From contig NZ_FTNL01000030.1 of the NCBI RefSeq assembly GCF_900156395.1, positions 1-33,150 of the forward strand: a stretch of 33,150 bases of DNA, in the 5' to 3' direction. The stretch is from Fluoribacter gormanii. GTDB lineage: Bacteria > Pseudomonadota > Gammaproteobacteria > Legionellales > Legionellaceae. The position numbers and the translations under genes are program-made. This document shows, in pieces, positions 25,623-33,150 of the stretch. Every line of letters starts with the position of its first letter. Position 1 is the first letter of the stretch. The notes beneath the pieces are model-generated. The model saw nothing but the letters and a program-made list of their open reading frames with translations, ran no database searches and was not told where the DNA came from.

Positions 25623-25757
25623 TTAAAAACTCTTGTGGTTAAAAAAGATGACGATACTTCATATCATTTTGACCTAACAAAACATCTCTCAAACAAAACA
25701 ATTGCCCAAGTTGAGTCAATTCTCAGGCAATCAGGTACAAGGAAAAGCTGCTTTTGA
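25623..25757 (+). pseudogene. C-terminal coding fragment next to the repeat
   Basis: A 44-codon open stretch follows directly after the repeat. It reads like a real C-terminus: VVKKDDDTSYHFDLTKHL, then NKTIAQVESILRQSG and KSCF before the stop. There is no start codon or ribosome site. It looks like the tail of a gene whose 5' part was lost or displaced where the repeat now sits. The family is not recognised. The remaining 230 bases to the next gene show nothing clear. Confidence 0.35.
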
Positions 25758-25987
25758 TTAATTTTTTATACATCATGTTACTAAAAAAACATTTTATTTT
25801 TAAATACCTATGCTATTTTAGATGCCCCAAACATCACCTCATTTAGAAAAGGATATCTACCTCGTTATACAAAGCGCTTGGCTGTGGAAAAAATTGATAT
25901 TGGGATTCATATGTCTCCTGGAAATTTTTGCTAAAAAACTGGTTATTTTATTATTTTGACTAACACTATCATTGAATGAGAATACTT

Positions 25988-27472
25988 ATGCCCAAATGTG
26001 CCGAAAAAGAAAATGGAGCAAATACTGTGGATGCCACTCTTTTGCCAACTGTTCCAACGCATCATCCTGTAAATCAATCAAACGAAATGGTACCTCCGAA
26101 AACATCTGGCGAACCTTCTGAACTTGATAGCAAGCAGACTTTAACTACTATCTCTGTCGAAAAGGAGACTCCCTCTTTAAAGTCACCACTCACTGCGAAA
26201 AGAGAACTTCGATACACAAAATCCCTCAAAGTAAATGATATGCACTTATTTCTTAATAATGAAATGCCTTTCGGCTCGTTATACACTCACCATGCCCAAA
26301 AAACTCTTTTTAATTTCACTGCGAATAACAAGAACAAATCAAAAAAAACTGTTCTGGAAAATGGATCTCGACTTGATCAAGCACGTGAACTGGTTTTCAA
26401 TGGTGCTGTTGGAGAAACTGTCGATTTGAATATCAACACCAACTGGGAAGAAAATACCAAAGAAATCCAGCAAATTACCAGTCAATGGCGACAAATACAG
26501 CAAGATAAATTGCTCGAAAACGTGTTAAAACTTATTGAGGCCTTACTGGAACACCCGGAGCAAACCTTTCGCTTGATTGGCCCTCTAGAAAAATGTTCTG
26601 TGCAACTTCCTGATAATGTCACGAGATTTATTAACTTTTTTAATCTATTAGAGGAGATCCGTTTCGCTACCCAAGATTGCACACTTGAAACAAAAACTAA
26701 GGCTTGGTTTGCAATGAATTTAGACGGTTCCTCCTTAAATGACCATTTATCCATCGCAGAAATACGATACTTTCCCGATATGATGTCCAGTTTAGTCGAA
26801 AAATTCCTCACTGCATTAGTGATTGAAGAGAGGCTAAATAAGGAAGCATTAACAGCAAAATTTAATGAGATATGGCCACAATTTTCTCCCAATAGTGCTA
26901 AGGAGCTCCACCATATTACAGAAATTGTCCTGGAAGCCGCCAAAGAGCGGTTTATACAGCAAGTCAAAGAGGATCTAATCGCCATGAGAAATGGCATGGA
27001 TCGCATTGATTTTTCAAAATTTCAGCAGATTAAATATCTTACCATTGAAGGTTCCCTGCAGAAGTCAGGCAATACTGTTGTACCTAAAGACAAATTGCAA
27101 GATGAAAAATTTTTGAACGTCCTTCGCATGCTAAAAGCTATAGAATTTCCTAACTTAGAAGGAATAGTCATCGAAGATTTTAGTGTCTTTCAAAATAAAT
27201 CGAAACTTGCTCAATTATTTTTATTAATCGAAAAAAATCAGCAAACTTTGCAGAAAATAACGATACTTAAAGGCTGTGCTAGCGATGAAATAGTTAGTTT
27301 TCGTAACAGGCTAGAAGCTTTTTCAAACATCACTTTGAATGTTGGGGGGCATCCTACTCCATCACCTCAACCAGAAAAAATGAACTTTAAGTTCTTCAAA
27401 CGACCAACATCTCGGCATGATGAACGCGACACCAATTTTTTCGGTACGAGGTACAGCCCGCCACATAATTAG
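25988..27472 (+). CDS. Hypothetical protein (candidate effector)
   Basis: A 494-residue protein whose first 90 residues are Ser/Thr/Pro-rich and probably disordered. Residues about 160-360 are mainly helical. Residues about 350-450 show alternating strands and helices, for example IKYLTIEGSLQK, LEGIVIEDFSVF and LQKITILKGC, which resembles irregular leucine-rich repeats without a firm consensus. The C-terminus is polar and basic (RPTSRHDERDTNFFGTRY). ATG at 25988 is preferred because GAG lies upstream at a workable distance; an ATG four codons earlier at 25976 has no ribosome site. No enzyme motif is seen. It lies between a repeat-rich gap and a cluster of effector-like genes. Confidence 0.65.
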   Translation: MPKCAEKENGANTVDATLLPTVPTHHPVNQSNEMVPPKTSGEPSELDSKQTLTTISVEKETPSLKSPLTAKRELRYTKSLKVNDMHLFLNNEMPFGSLYTHHAQKTLFNFTANNKNKSKKTVLENGSRLDQARELVFNGAVGETVDLNINTNWEENTKEIQQITSQWRQIQQDKLLENVLKLIEALLEHPEQTFRLIGPLEKCSVQLPDNVTRFINFFNLLEEIRFATQDCTLETKTKAWFAMNLDGSSLNDHLSIAEIRYFPDMMSSLVEKFLTALVIEERLNKEALTAKFNEIWPQFSPNSAKELHHITEIVLEAAKERFIQQVKEDLIAMRNGMDRIDFSKFQQIKYLTIEGSLQKSGNTVVPKDKLQDEKFLNVLRMLKAIEFPNLEGIVIEDFSVFQNKSKLAQLFLLIEKNQQTLQKITILKGCASDEIVSFRNRLEAFSNITLNVGGHPTPSPQPEKMNFKFFKRPTSRHDERDTNFFGTRYSPPHN

Positions 27473-27479
27473 AGTGTTG

Positions 27480-27510
27480 TATGAAGTGCCGGTAATGCAG
27501 GCACTTCATA
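27480..27510 (+). terminator. Strong hairpin after the 494-aa gene
   Basis: TATGAAGTGCC and GGCACTTCATA form a perfect 11-bp stem around a 9-base loop, starting 8 bases after the stop codon. It is followed by TATAATAC and not by a T-run. It is probably a terminator or a 3'-end stabiliser. Confidence 0.5.
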
Positions 27511-27679
27511 TATAATACTGCAATCGAGAAGAGGCATGGCTGTTGAACGTCATTGTTAGACCGGATTTAGGAGGGCAGAGAATCTCAGTTAAGTTGCAAG
27601 TTTGAGTCTTCTTGCTTTTCTGGCATTTGAAAATCTTTTTGCTCCGGAAGGCTCTTTTTGGCGAATAAATAAAATTGAG

Positions 27680-27706
27680 TAGATTGGGGCATAATGACCC
27701 AATCTA
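27680..27706 (-). terminator. Hairpin downstream of the small membrane-protein gene
   Basis: TAGATTGGG and CCCAATCTA form a perfect 9-bp stem with a 9-base loop. On the minus strand it is followed by CTCAATTTTATTTATT, a T-rich stretch. It lies 38 bases beyond the stop of the 162-aa gene and fits a Rho-independent terminator. Confidence 0.5.
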
Positions 27707-27743
27707 TTTGTTGGTGCGTTGTAAGGGATAAGAGCTAACGGTT

Positions 27744-28232
27744 TTACATTGTATTCACAAGTGGTTGTGATGTTGGGGCATCATAATCATAAAGACCTCT
27801 TTCTTTTAAAGCGGTAGATGCTCCCCGTGTTAACATTACCATAGCAGATATTGGTAATAAGATTAGGTCCATTATTACCTGACAAAAATCTTGAACTAAA
27901 TAGTTTGTTGCATCAAAAGCCCATGAGGATATGGAATCAGAATCTGCTGCCTTGCCAATGTTTTCTACCCCTACTAATATTGCAACCACTCCTAACACGA
28001 TCGTCGGTATAGTTACAATGAGCATGGGCTCAAATATAATCAATCCGAGAAAGGCTGCAGACATAAATGTATGACGAGCACAATAAATATACTCTGTAGG
28101 CGACTCATAAGGCTTAAAAAACATTTGTCCCCATGTAAAAGGACGTTGTGGAACTAGAGTATCTGAGAATAGATGATTCTTAATCGCTTTTTGTGAACCA
28201 GTCAGATACCCTATAGAAATTTTATCGAACAC
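27744..28232 (-). CDS. Small integral membrane protein
   Basis: A 162-residue protein with a polar N-terminal 50 residues, a long hydrophobic region near residues 55-88 (AAFLGLIIFEPMLIVTIPTI and on) that could form two helices, and another near 113-133 (FCQVIMDLILLPISAMVMLT). It has no cleavable signal peptide. The start is GTG at 28232, supported by GAGG eight bases upstream. Membrane hairpins of this kind occur in effectors that insert in the bacterial vacuole, but an ordinary inner membrane protein is equally possible. It lies 121 bases downstream of the kinase gene on the same strand. The family is not recognised. Confidence 0.65.
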   Translation of the reverse strand: MFDKISIGYLTGSQKAIKNHLFSDTLVPQRPFTWGQMFFKPYESPTEYIYCARHTFMSAAFLGLIIFEPMLIVTIPTIVLGVVAILVGVENIGKAADSDSISSWAFDATNYLVQDFCQVIMDLILLPISAMVMLTRGASTALKERGLYDYDAPTSQPLVNTM

Positions 28233-28353
28233 TTTTTTTTCCTCATTATTTCAACATGGGGGGCGTTTTACATTATTTTTAAAATCTTATCAAGAATTGT
28301 AGCTAGAGGTGGTGGAAGAATAACTCCCACCTTTTGCGGCGTCTTTTTTGCAC

Positions 28354-29637
28354 CTACATTTTCAACACATCCGGATTTTTTACTTCCTCATGTTCAGGTC
28401 TTTTTTTAGGAGTTTGAAATATACTGTTTCTCAGTTGACTCAAAGTAAGTGTGGTCGCTAATTCTGTTTTAGAGCTGTCTAAGGTAGTTAAAATTTTAAC
28501 GGCTTGAATCCGTGTAAATTCTTTAAACAATTGAGTATTAATAAAGATCATAGCTCTTTTTTCAAGGAGAGGATATTCTTTCTTGAATTCGATTGCACCA
28601 CGGAGCATTAAGGTTAGTGTTTCTCTTTTATAAATACGAAAATAAATGTTTTTAATTGTATTGTGGCTTTCATGGATCTGGACACATGCATTATTAAAAT
28701 CAACGATAGCTTTGGCGATTTTATTATTTTTTCTAAGTCTTTTATATTGTTTTTTTGTGGCTACAATACTTTGTTCTGCGAGTATTTTCAAAGCATGGGT
28801 ATAATTACTTTGTTCATTATCTAGGTTTTTTTTATGAGGAGCTTTTTGATGTTGATTTCCTGGATGAAGTAATAGGTGTCGAAGATGTTTTTCCAGTGTA
28901 TGCAAAGTGGGTCTATGTTCTGGCTTGGGGGCTAAACATAATTGAATAAGACGATTGATATCCGCTGATGGCTCTAATATAGATTGCATCATCGAACCCA
29001 GAGCGTAAACATCCATGCTTTTTTGGGCCGATATTGGCGTTTGCGACCAACATTCTGGTGCAATTTGCGTATATTTCTTTTTTTTTGATATCAGCTCTTC
29101 TTTCGTCTTTACAACAAAAATATTGGGATCGAGTAGCATATCTTTCTTTACAGAAATACCTCCATCAAGTAAGTAACTTTTGCCCGAGCTCATGTCATAA
29201 TGGATATTATCCGCTTTTAGATCCAGAACAATATATCCCTTATTATGACAATCTTTTAATGCTTCAATTGCAGAAATAAAAAGTTTGATTTGTTGTCTTT
29301 TGTTCGTTAAATGCAGCTTCTCATAGGGTACGCCAACAATATAGGGAAGAACCAGGCGATAAGTATCCTCTCGTTCTATTAATTCAATACTTTGTTTCGG
29401 GTAAAGCGTTTTGAAAAATTTATATTTATTATAAACTTCGATAAAATCAATATCGTCCTTATCTTTAGGCTTTAGTACGGCAAGTGATCGATGACCATCA
29501 GCAGATTGAAATTTCCGAGCTTTGGCGTATGTTCCTGAGCCAATGTTTTTTTCTGGATAATAAAGTGTTTCTCCTTCACTTTCGTAACACGATTCCTCAA
29601 AGTTATCATCATCATGAAATTTATAGTTTTTTGGCAT
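28354..29637 (-). CDS. Eukaryotic-like protein kinase (candidate effector)
   Basis: A 427-residue protein with a kinase fold over residues about 27-255. It has the glycine loop IGSGTYAKA (33-40), VAIK-type Lys56 in LAVLKPK, a catalytic loop IVLDLKADN with Asp139, Lys141 and Asn144, a metal-binding LLDGG with Asp158 in place of DFG, IAPE at 192-195 and MDVYALG at 208-214. HRD is changed to VLD, so the usual Arg is missing, as in some kinases not regulated by activation-loop phosphorylation. The C-terminal 150 residues are helical and end PEHEEVKNPDVLKM, an acidic tail of Dot/Icm type. It resembles the LegK group of Legionella Ser/Thr kinases in style. The key residues are present, so it is likely active. 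Confidence 0.85.
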   Translation of the reverse strand: MPKNYKFHDDDNFEESCYESEGETLYYPEKNIGSGTYAKARKFQSADGHRSLAVLKPKDKDDIDFIEVYNKYKFFKTLYPKQSIELIEREDTYRLVLPYIVGVPYEKLHLTNKRQQIKLFISAIEALKDCHNKGYIVLDLKADNIHYDMSSGKSYLLDGGISVKKDMLLDPNIFVVKTKEELISKKKKYTQIAPECWSQTPISAQKSMDVYALGSMMQSILEPSADINRLIQLCLAPKPEHRPTLHTLEKHLRHLLLHPGNQHQKAPHKKNLDNEQSNYTHALKILAEQSIVATKKQYKRLRKNNKIAKAIVDFNNACVQIHESHNTIKNIYFRIYKRETLTLMLRGAIEFKKEYPLLEKRAMIFINTQLFKEFTRIQAVKILTTLDSSKTELATTLTLSQLRNSIFQTPKKRPEHEEVKNPDVLKM

Positions 29638-29714
29638 AATCCTTGCCCTCTCATCCCTGAATTCCCTAAATCAATTTTGCTTAGTTTATAGGGTAAAGTC
29701 CATTATTCTTAAAA

Positions 29715-31313
29715 TTAAAGCGTTAATGAGCTATGAACCTCTGGACCTTCACTGCCTTTTGGGGATTTATAATGATTAAATAATGTAGCTCTATTTCCAC
29801 TAAGCACATGGATTTTCTTCACAACACTCTCTAAAGAAGATGAACCAATATCTTTTGTCATCGAGAAACATCCTCCTGCATAATGCATGACAGAATCATC
29901 ACTACTGACTTTTGGAGGAATACCGGCATGCACTTCATTTCCAGGAAATGATAAAGAATCTCCGCAAATATGTGTTGCTAAATGTTTTTCGGGTTGTACG
30001 GCTAAGGGAGCTCCAACGCAGGTGTTAATCTCAATGGTCCTTCCATGCACATTGATCGTTTTAGTTTGGCTTACATGGCCGACTAATAGAGCATACTCGC
30101 GATCCTCTGTATTACTGAACGTATCAAGTGCGGAGGGAAAATTCATAAGATTAATTTTTTTGATTTTAGGCAAATGAAGTTCAGTCAGTGTTTCTTCCAG
30201 GGCTGCATAAAAAGAGCGTTCCATTGGATATAATATCTCCTGAATTGCAAATGCACCCAAACTCATTCCTTTAACCGTAAGTGTTCCTTCTTCGCCTAAA
30301 CTGAGATCGGCAAGAAGAAATAATTGACGGAGATTATGCTTTAAACGGTTTTTATAAGCATCAATATAAAAAATACCTTTGCCAAATACAGGGCTATGAA
30401 AAGTTATTGTATTAGAGTGCGAAGTATTTAAACCTGACAATGCATTGTCTTCACCATAAATAGAAGAAAGAATCGAATTAAATCCGGGCTGTTGAACTGC
30501 CATTGCCTGGCGCTTTGCAAAATGGATTGCCTCACCTTCCGAATTTTCGAAACGGACGCAAGCTAATACATCATATTGTAAACTGAGACAATTCCGGAAC
30601 TCGGGGGCTGCAAGATAACTGATTGATACCGGATAGGGATGGGCGTTATTCCATTCATCAAATAGATTCCCTCTTTGTAAATTTATGCTATGAAGAATGG
30701 GGGAGAATTCTGCTCGCCTTCCATCTGAAAGAGGTAAAAAATAGGCCTGTGGTACAATCAAAGGGCTTACAGCCGCTTCTTCAAGGGATAAATACTCTTT
30801 ATAGATTAAATCATCTTCAGAAGAGCCAATTGCTTCTAATAATGTTCTAGAGGATTTGTATTTATCTTTTCTTTGTTGGTATGCTTTAGCGAATTCCTCA
30901 TTATGCTCACGCGGCATAATGAGTCGACCATCAGAGTAAGCTGCTTTAAATTTTTTGCTTACTAATCGCGTCAAAAATCCAAGATAGTCCATTTCTTTAT
31001 ACAAATTACCAAGAGGCGTGTTTTCCTTTTGCTTTGCTGAAAAAAATTGTTCTAAGAGTTGATTGTGATTTTCAAGGACAAAAAATCTGTTTGAGTCATG
31101 TAGTTGCTGAATTAAATCTAATTCATCTTCTTCAATGCTCATGGCACTGAGTTGAGTCTTTGTTAAGGAGCCTTGCATTACTGGTGCTAAGGGATGTTGG
31201 AGTGGTGAAAAGGGAAAAAATTTTTGTATTGTTTGGGGAATACCTTTTATCATCCTAAGATTTATCCCCATTTTCGCTCTTAACGATAACGCAGTATTAA
31301 ATTTAGCGCGCAT
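29715..31313 (-). CDS. Macrodomain-like protein, MavL/DUF2263 style (candidate effector)
   Basis: A 532-residue protein with no signal peptide. Residues about 205-395 look like a macrodomain: strands HSINLQRGNLFDEW and YDVLACVRF, then FHSPVFGKG, a helix RLKHNLRQLFLLADLSLG, the strand-loop LTVKGMSLGAFA (345-356) and a final helix and strand before NLMNF. The helix followed by a GxxxGAF loop matches the second half of PARG-like and TIGR02452 macrodomains, which bind or remove ADP-ribose; the Legionella effector MavL is of this broad type. The first 190 residues and the last 130 are not recognised. AAGGA lies 8 bases before the ATG. It directly follows the ADP-ribosyltransferase-like gene, 119 bases apart. 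The fold call is from eye and tentative. Confidence 0.5.
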   Translation of the reverse strand: MRAKFNTALSLRAKMGINLRMIKGIPQTIQKFFPFSPLQHPLAPVMQGSLTKTQLSAMSIEEDELDLIQQLHDSNRFFVLENHNQLLEQFFSAKQKENTPLGNLYKEMDYLGFLTRLVSKKFKAAYSDGRLIMPREHNEEFAKAYQQRKDKYKSSRTLLEAIGSSEDDLIYKEYLSLEEAAVSPLIVPQAYFLPLSDGRRAEFSPILHSINLQRGNLFDEWNNAHPYPVSISYLAAPEFRNCLSLQYDVLACVRFENSEGEAIHFAKRQAMAVQQPGFNSILSSIYGEDNALSGLNTSHSNTITFHSPVFGKGIFYIDAYKNRLKHNLRQLFLLADLSLGEEGTLTVKGMSLGAFAIQEILYPMERSFYAALEETLTELHLPKIKKINLMNFPSALDTFSNTEDREYALLVGHVSQTKTINVHGRTIEINTCVGAPLAVQPEKHLATHICGDSLSFPGNEVHAGIPPKVSSDDSVMHYAGGCFSMTKDIGSSSLESVVKKIHVLSGNRATLFNHYKSPKGSEGPEVHSSLTL

Positions 31314-31381
31314 AAACTCTATCCTTGTTGTGTATGAAGTTCGGTTGTTATTTTAACACAGTGGAAATATTTTTATTAAGT

Positions 31382-31414
31382 AAAAAAAAAGCCCTGAGCG
31401 AGAGTCAAGGCTTT
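31382..31414 (-). terminator. Rho-independent terminator of the ADP-ribosyltransferase-like gene
   Basis: On the minus strand AGCCTTGA-CTCTCGC-TCAGGGCT forms an 8-bp stem with one G-T wobble, followed directly by nine Ts. It sits 19 bases past the stop codon. It separates this gene from the macrodomain-like gene downstream. Confidence 0.8.
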
Positions 31415-31432
31415 AAGTAAAGAATGCAGTAA

Positions 31433-32671
31433 TTAAACCACCATCGTCATTGTTTGAGTTTCTTCTTCTTCTTCAACACATTGTTTTAAGCCATTTTGGC
31501 AAATTAAATCTTTATTTTTCCTAATGGCACATTCAGTTAGGTAATTCAAAGCACAAGGAACACTACCACTTTTTACCTGATCTAATGTTAGGGAGGGATC
31601 TTTTTCGAATAATGGAGCAAGACAGATTATTGCTTCTATATCCGAGAGATTTATTGTGAGTACACCACCACTTCTTGCTGGCACTTCAATAGTAAAACCA
31701 TCTTTATGAGCAGAAATACACGTATACCTTTGAGGGGCCACGGCACTTGCTACATTCATCCATAGATCTCGTTCATAAAGTGGTAAATTCACTAAAGCAG
31801 CTTGTTTTTTCAAAATACTTTTATAATGCTCATACAATTCAGCTGCTTTCAAATGTTTTATTTCTATGGGATCAGTACTTAGGCTGAAGTAAGTAGCAAA
31901 ATCATCAAAAGCAATTACTTTATCAATTTCTAATTGCTGATATATTTTCATCTTTTCTGCTGAGCTAATGTTTCGTTCAAATGTTGTTTGCCCAATAATA
32001 TCGAATCGTTTTGCTTGAGTTAAATCATCAAGGTCCACAATACCCGGTGTCTTTTGGTTGATAATGACACATTGATTAATGGGGAAAATAAGATGAGGCA
32101 CGATTGTTTCGCATTGGTATGAAAACATAGAAGTACCACACTCTTCTCCCTCCAAGTTAGTTGCATCATATTCCACATCCCAGGCTTGTAAGTTGTAGGC
32201 CTTGTATGCTGCGCCGATTAATGCAATGCCTGGAAAATTTGATTTTTTTGCTGCATCAAGCCCAAAACCCATCGCAACACTTGGACAATAGGTAAATGAA
32301 TGGGCTATTTTTGTGTTTCCCTTAGTGAGAGAGTATCCATTTACATGCGAGCCCATAAGCTCTGTTCTCTCTGAAGGGCTTAAATCTTCAGTACAGGTAA
32401 GTCCTTTAGCTTTTAAAAAACGGGCAAGTCCAGGTCTCATTGCACTTATCCCTAATCCAGGGCGGTCCAAGCTACCAAGACAATGTTCCACTGATAGCCC
32501 TCTATATATAATTTTCTCGGTTGCTTCAAACAACTTAATACCATGTCTTAACTTAAAATTATGTAACGCCGAAACGTTGTGAGGCTCATAAGCAGCACCC
32601 CTGATTCGAACACTATTTCGAACAGAGCTACAGGTAAAGAATTTACAAAACTCCCAGGCTTTCTCTCTCAT
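31433..32671 (-). CDS. ADP-ribosyltransferase-like protein (candidate effector)
   Basis: A 412-residue protein. It shows the three blocks of an R-S-E type mono-ADP-ribosyltransferase in order: IIYRGLS with Arg57, IAHSFTYCPSVAMGFG with Ser125-Phe-Thr127 in the STS position, and SYQCETIVPH with Gln186-x-Glu188, a Q/E-x-E motif on a strand. Such enzymes move ADP-ribose from NAD+ to a protein residue. QxE, as opposed to ExE, is seen in C3-like toxins acting on Asn or Gln, though sequence alone does not settle the acceptor. Residues 210-390 are helical and not recognised. The tail CVEEEEETQTMTMVV is a textbook glutamate-rich Dot/Icm signal. GAGG lies before the ATG. The gene ends in its own terminator. 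No signal peptide is present. Confidence 0.6.
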   Translation of the reverse strand: MREKAWEFCKFFTCSSVRNSVRIRGAAYEPHNVSALHNFKLRHGIKLFEATEKIIYRGLSVEHCLGSLDRPGLGISAMRPGLARFLKAKGLTCTEDLSPSERTELMGSHVNGYSLTKGNTKIAHSFTYCPSVAMGFGLDAAKKSNFPGIALIGAAYKAYNLQAWDVEYDATNLEGEECGTSMFSYQCETIVPHLIFPINQCVIINQKTPGIVDLDDLTQAKRFDIIGQTTFERNISSAEKMKIYQQLEIDKVIAFDDFATYFSLSTDPIEIKHLKAAELYEHYKSILKKQAALVNLPLYERDLWMNVASAVAPQRYTCISAHKDGFTIEVPARSGGVLTINLSDIEAIICLAPLFEKDPSLTLDQVKSGSVPCALNYLTECAIRKNKDLICQNGLKQCVEEEEETQTMTMVV

Positions 32672-32816
32672 CTTAAAAACCTCTTCAGCATAAATTTACA
32701 ATTTGAATATCCAAGTTACGTCAAAAAAAATACATAAATTAGATATTTTATACATATAGTTTACATGGTGAACATTAAGAGAAAATTAAAGCGAGAATTA
32801 TTTTTTATTTGGCGCA

Positions 32817-32899
32817 TTGCCTCAAATTACCTGTTGCCGAAGCCGAAGCCAGATAAGCATATAAATTGCATCGTTGCCTCAATATCACTGTTGCCGAAG
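32817..32899 (+). repeat. Two 26-bp direct repeats upstream of the transposase
   Basis: Bases 32817-32842 and 32874-32899 match at 22 of 26 positions. Both begin TTGCCTCAA and end TGTTGCCGAAG, with a period of 57 bases. The second copy runs into the transposase ribosome site. They could be transposase-binding subterminal repeats of the insertion sequence. Confidence 0.6.
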
Positions 32900-32912
32900 G
32901 AGGGAGAATGGC

Positions 32913-33150
32913 ATGGGAGAATTGAGGATGGATTTATATTTAAAAACACAACGTTGGCGTTATCGCTGTGGTAATCGTGCTGTAAAAAAACGTATGTTGG
33001 ATGAGTTTTGCGAAACCCATGGTTATCATCGTAAAGCTGCAGCTAGGTTATTAAGGCAGTTACCCATCGCTGATAAAAAACCTAAAAAACCAGGCAAAAA
33101 GAAAATTTATGACCCTAGTATATTATTGGAGCCGCTTAAAAAGATTTGGC
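32913..33150 (+). CDS. Transposase, N-terminal part (runs off the window)
   Basis: An open frame of 79 codons continues past the window edge. It contains KTQRWRYRCGNRAVKKRMLD, then EFCETHGYHRKAAARLLRQL, the helix-turn-helix start of integrase-type (DDE) transposases found in insertion sequences of the IS481/ISNCY kind. A Lys/Pro-rich linker follows (KKPKKPGKKK). AAGGAGGGAG lies 6 bases before the ATG at 32913, which is why this start is preferred over the ATG at 32928. The catalytic domain would lie outside the window. It marks the right edge of the effector-rich segment as a site of insertion. Confidence 0.75.
   Translation, partial: MGELRMDLYLKTQRWRYRCGNRAVKKRMLDEFCETHGYHRKAAARLLRQLPIADKKPKKPGKKKIYDPSILLEPLKKIW

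Noticed and set aside
25742..25757. KSCF ending as a prenylation (CaaX) box
   Set aside because: CaaX needs Cys at the fourth position from the end; here Cys is second from the end.
26482..27006. 174-codon open frame on the minus strand
   Set aside because: It is fully antisense to the 494-aa gene, Ser/Asn-rich in the way of a shadow frame, and has no ribosome site or family match.
29472..29654. 60-codon minus-strand frame at the start of the kinase gene
   Set aside because: It is an out-of-frame shadow of the kinase N-terminus; the kinase frame has all family motifs.
1..33150. CRISPR arrays, tRNA or rRNA genes, phage structural genes
   Set aside because: No regularly spaced repeat array, tRNA cloverleaf, rRNA segment or phage morphogenesis gene was seen on reading both strands.

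Overview
The window looks like chromosome of a Legionella-type intracellular gammaproteobacterium. The DNA is AT-rich. Ordinary housekeeping genes (bacterioferritin, acyltransferase, PEP carboxylase, LysR regulator, APC transporter) sit among many large proteins with eukaryote-like folds and acidic C-terminal tails, as is typical of Dot/Icm type IV effectors. The genus is an inference from gene content; no Dot/Icm gene, rRNA or tRNA is in view.

Layout. (1) 1-9.2 kb: one copy of a 46-bp repeat at the left edge; a Cys-rich secreted protein; a small acidic protein; a 2088-aa protein on the minus strand with three enzyme signatures (CE-clan cysteine protease, CX5R phosphatase, HAD hydrolase); and a 220-aa effector-like protein. 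(2) 9.4-17.2 kb: the housekeeping block, ending in a small secreted protein, with a frameshifted gene remnant between the LysR and transporter genes. (3) 17.6-25.1 kb: a Tiki/ChaN/EreA-like membrane-anchored protein, an F-box protein with a possible beta-propeller, a coiled-coil protein with a 93-residue tandem duplication, a two-gene operon (alpha/beta hydrolase plus carboxyl-methyltransferase-type enzyme) and a DUF4116-like membrane protein. (4) 25.1-26.0 kb: a repeat-rich gap with a REP-like hairpin, a 333-bp element bounded by 54-bp inverted repeats that encloses a GIY-YIG-like C-terminal remnant, and another broken coding fragment. (5) 26.0-32.7 kb: a 494-aa unknown, then four minus-strand genes, reading in transcription order ADP-ribosyltransferase-like, macrodomain-like, protein kinase and small membrane protein. 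(6) 32.9 kb to the end: the start of an insertion-sequence transposase, cut by the window edge, preceded by direct repeats.

The main candidates for something new are the ADP-ribosyltransferase-like and macrodomain-like neighbours (a possible writer/eraser pair), the three-enzyme 2088-aa protein, and the inverted-repeat element with its GIY-YIG remnant. The domain calls come from reading motifs by eye and need profile or structure searches.
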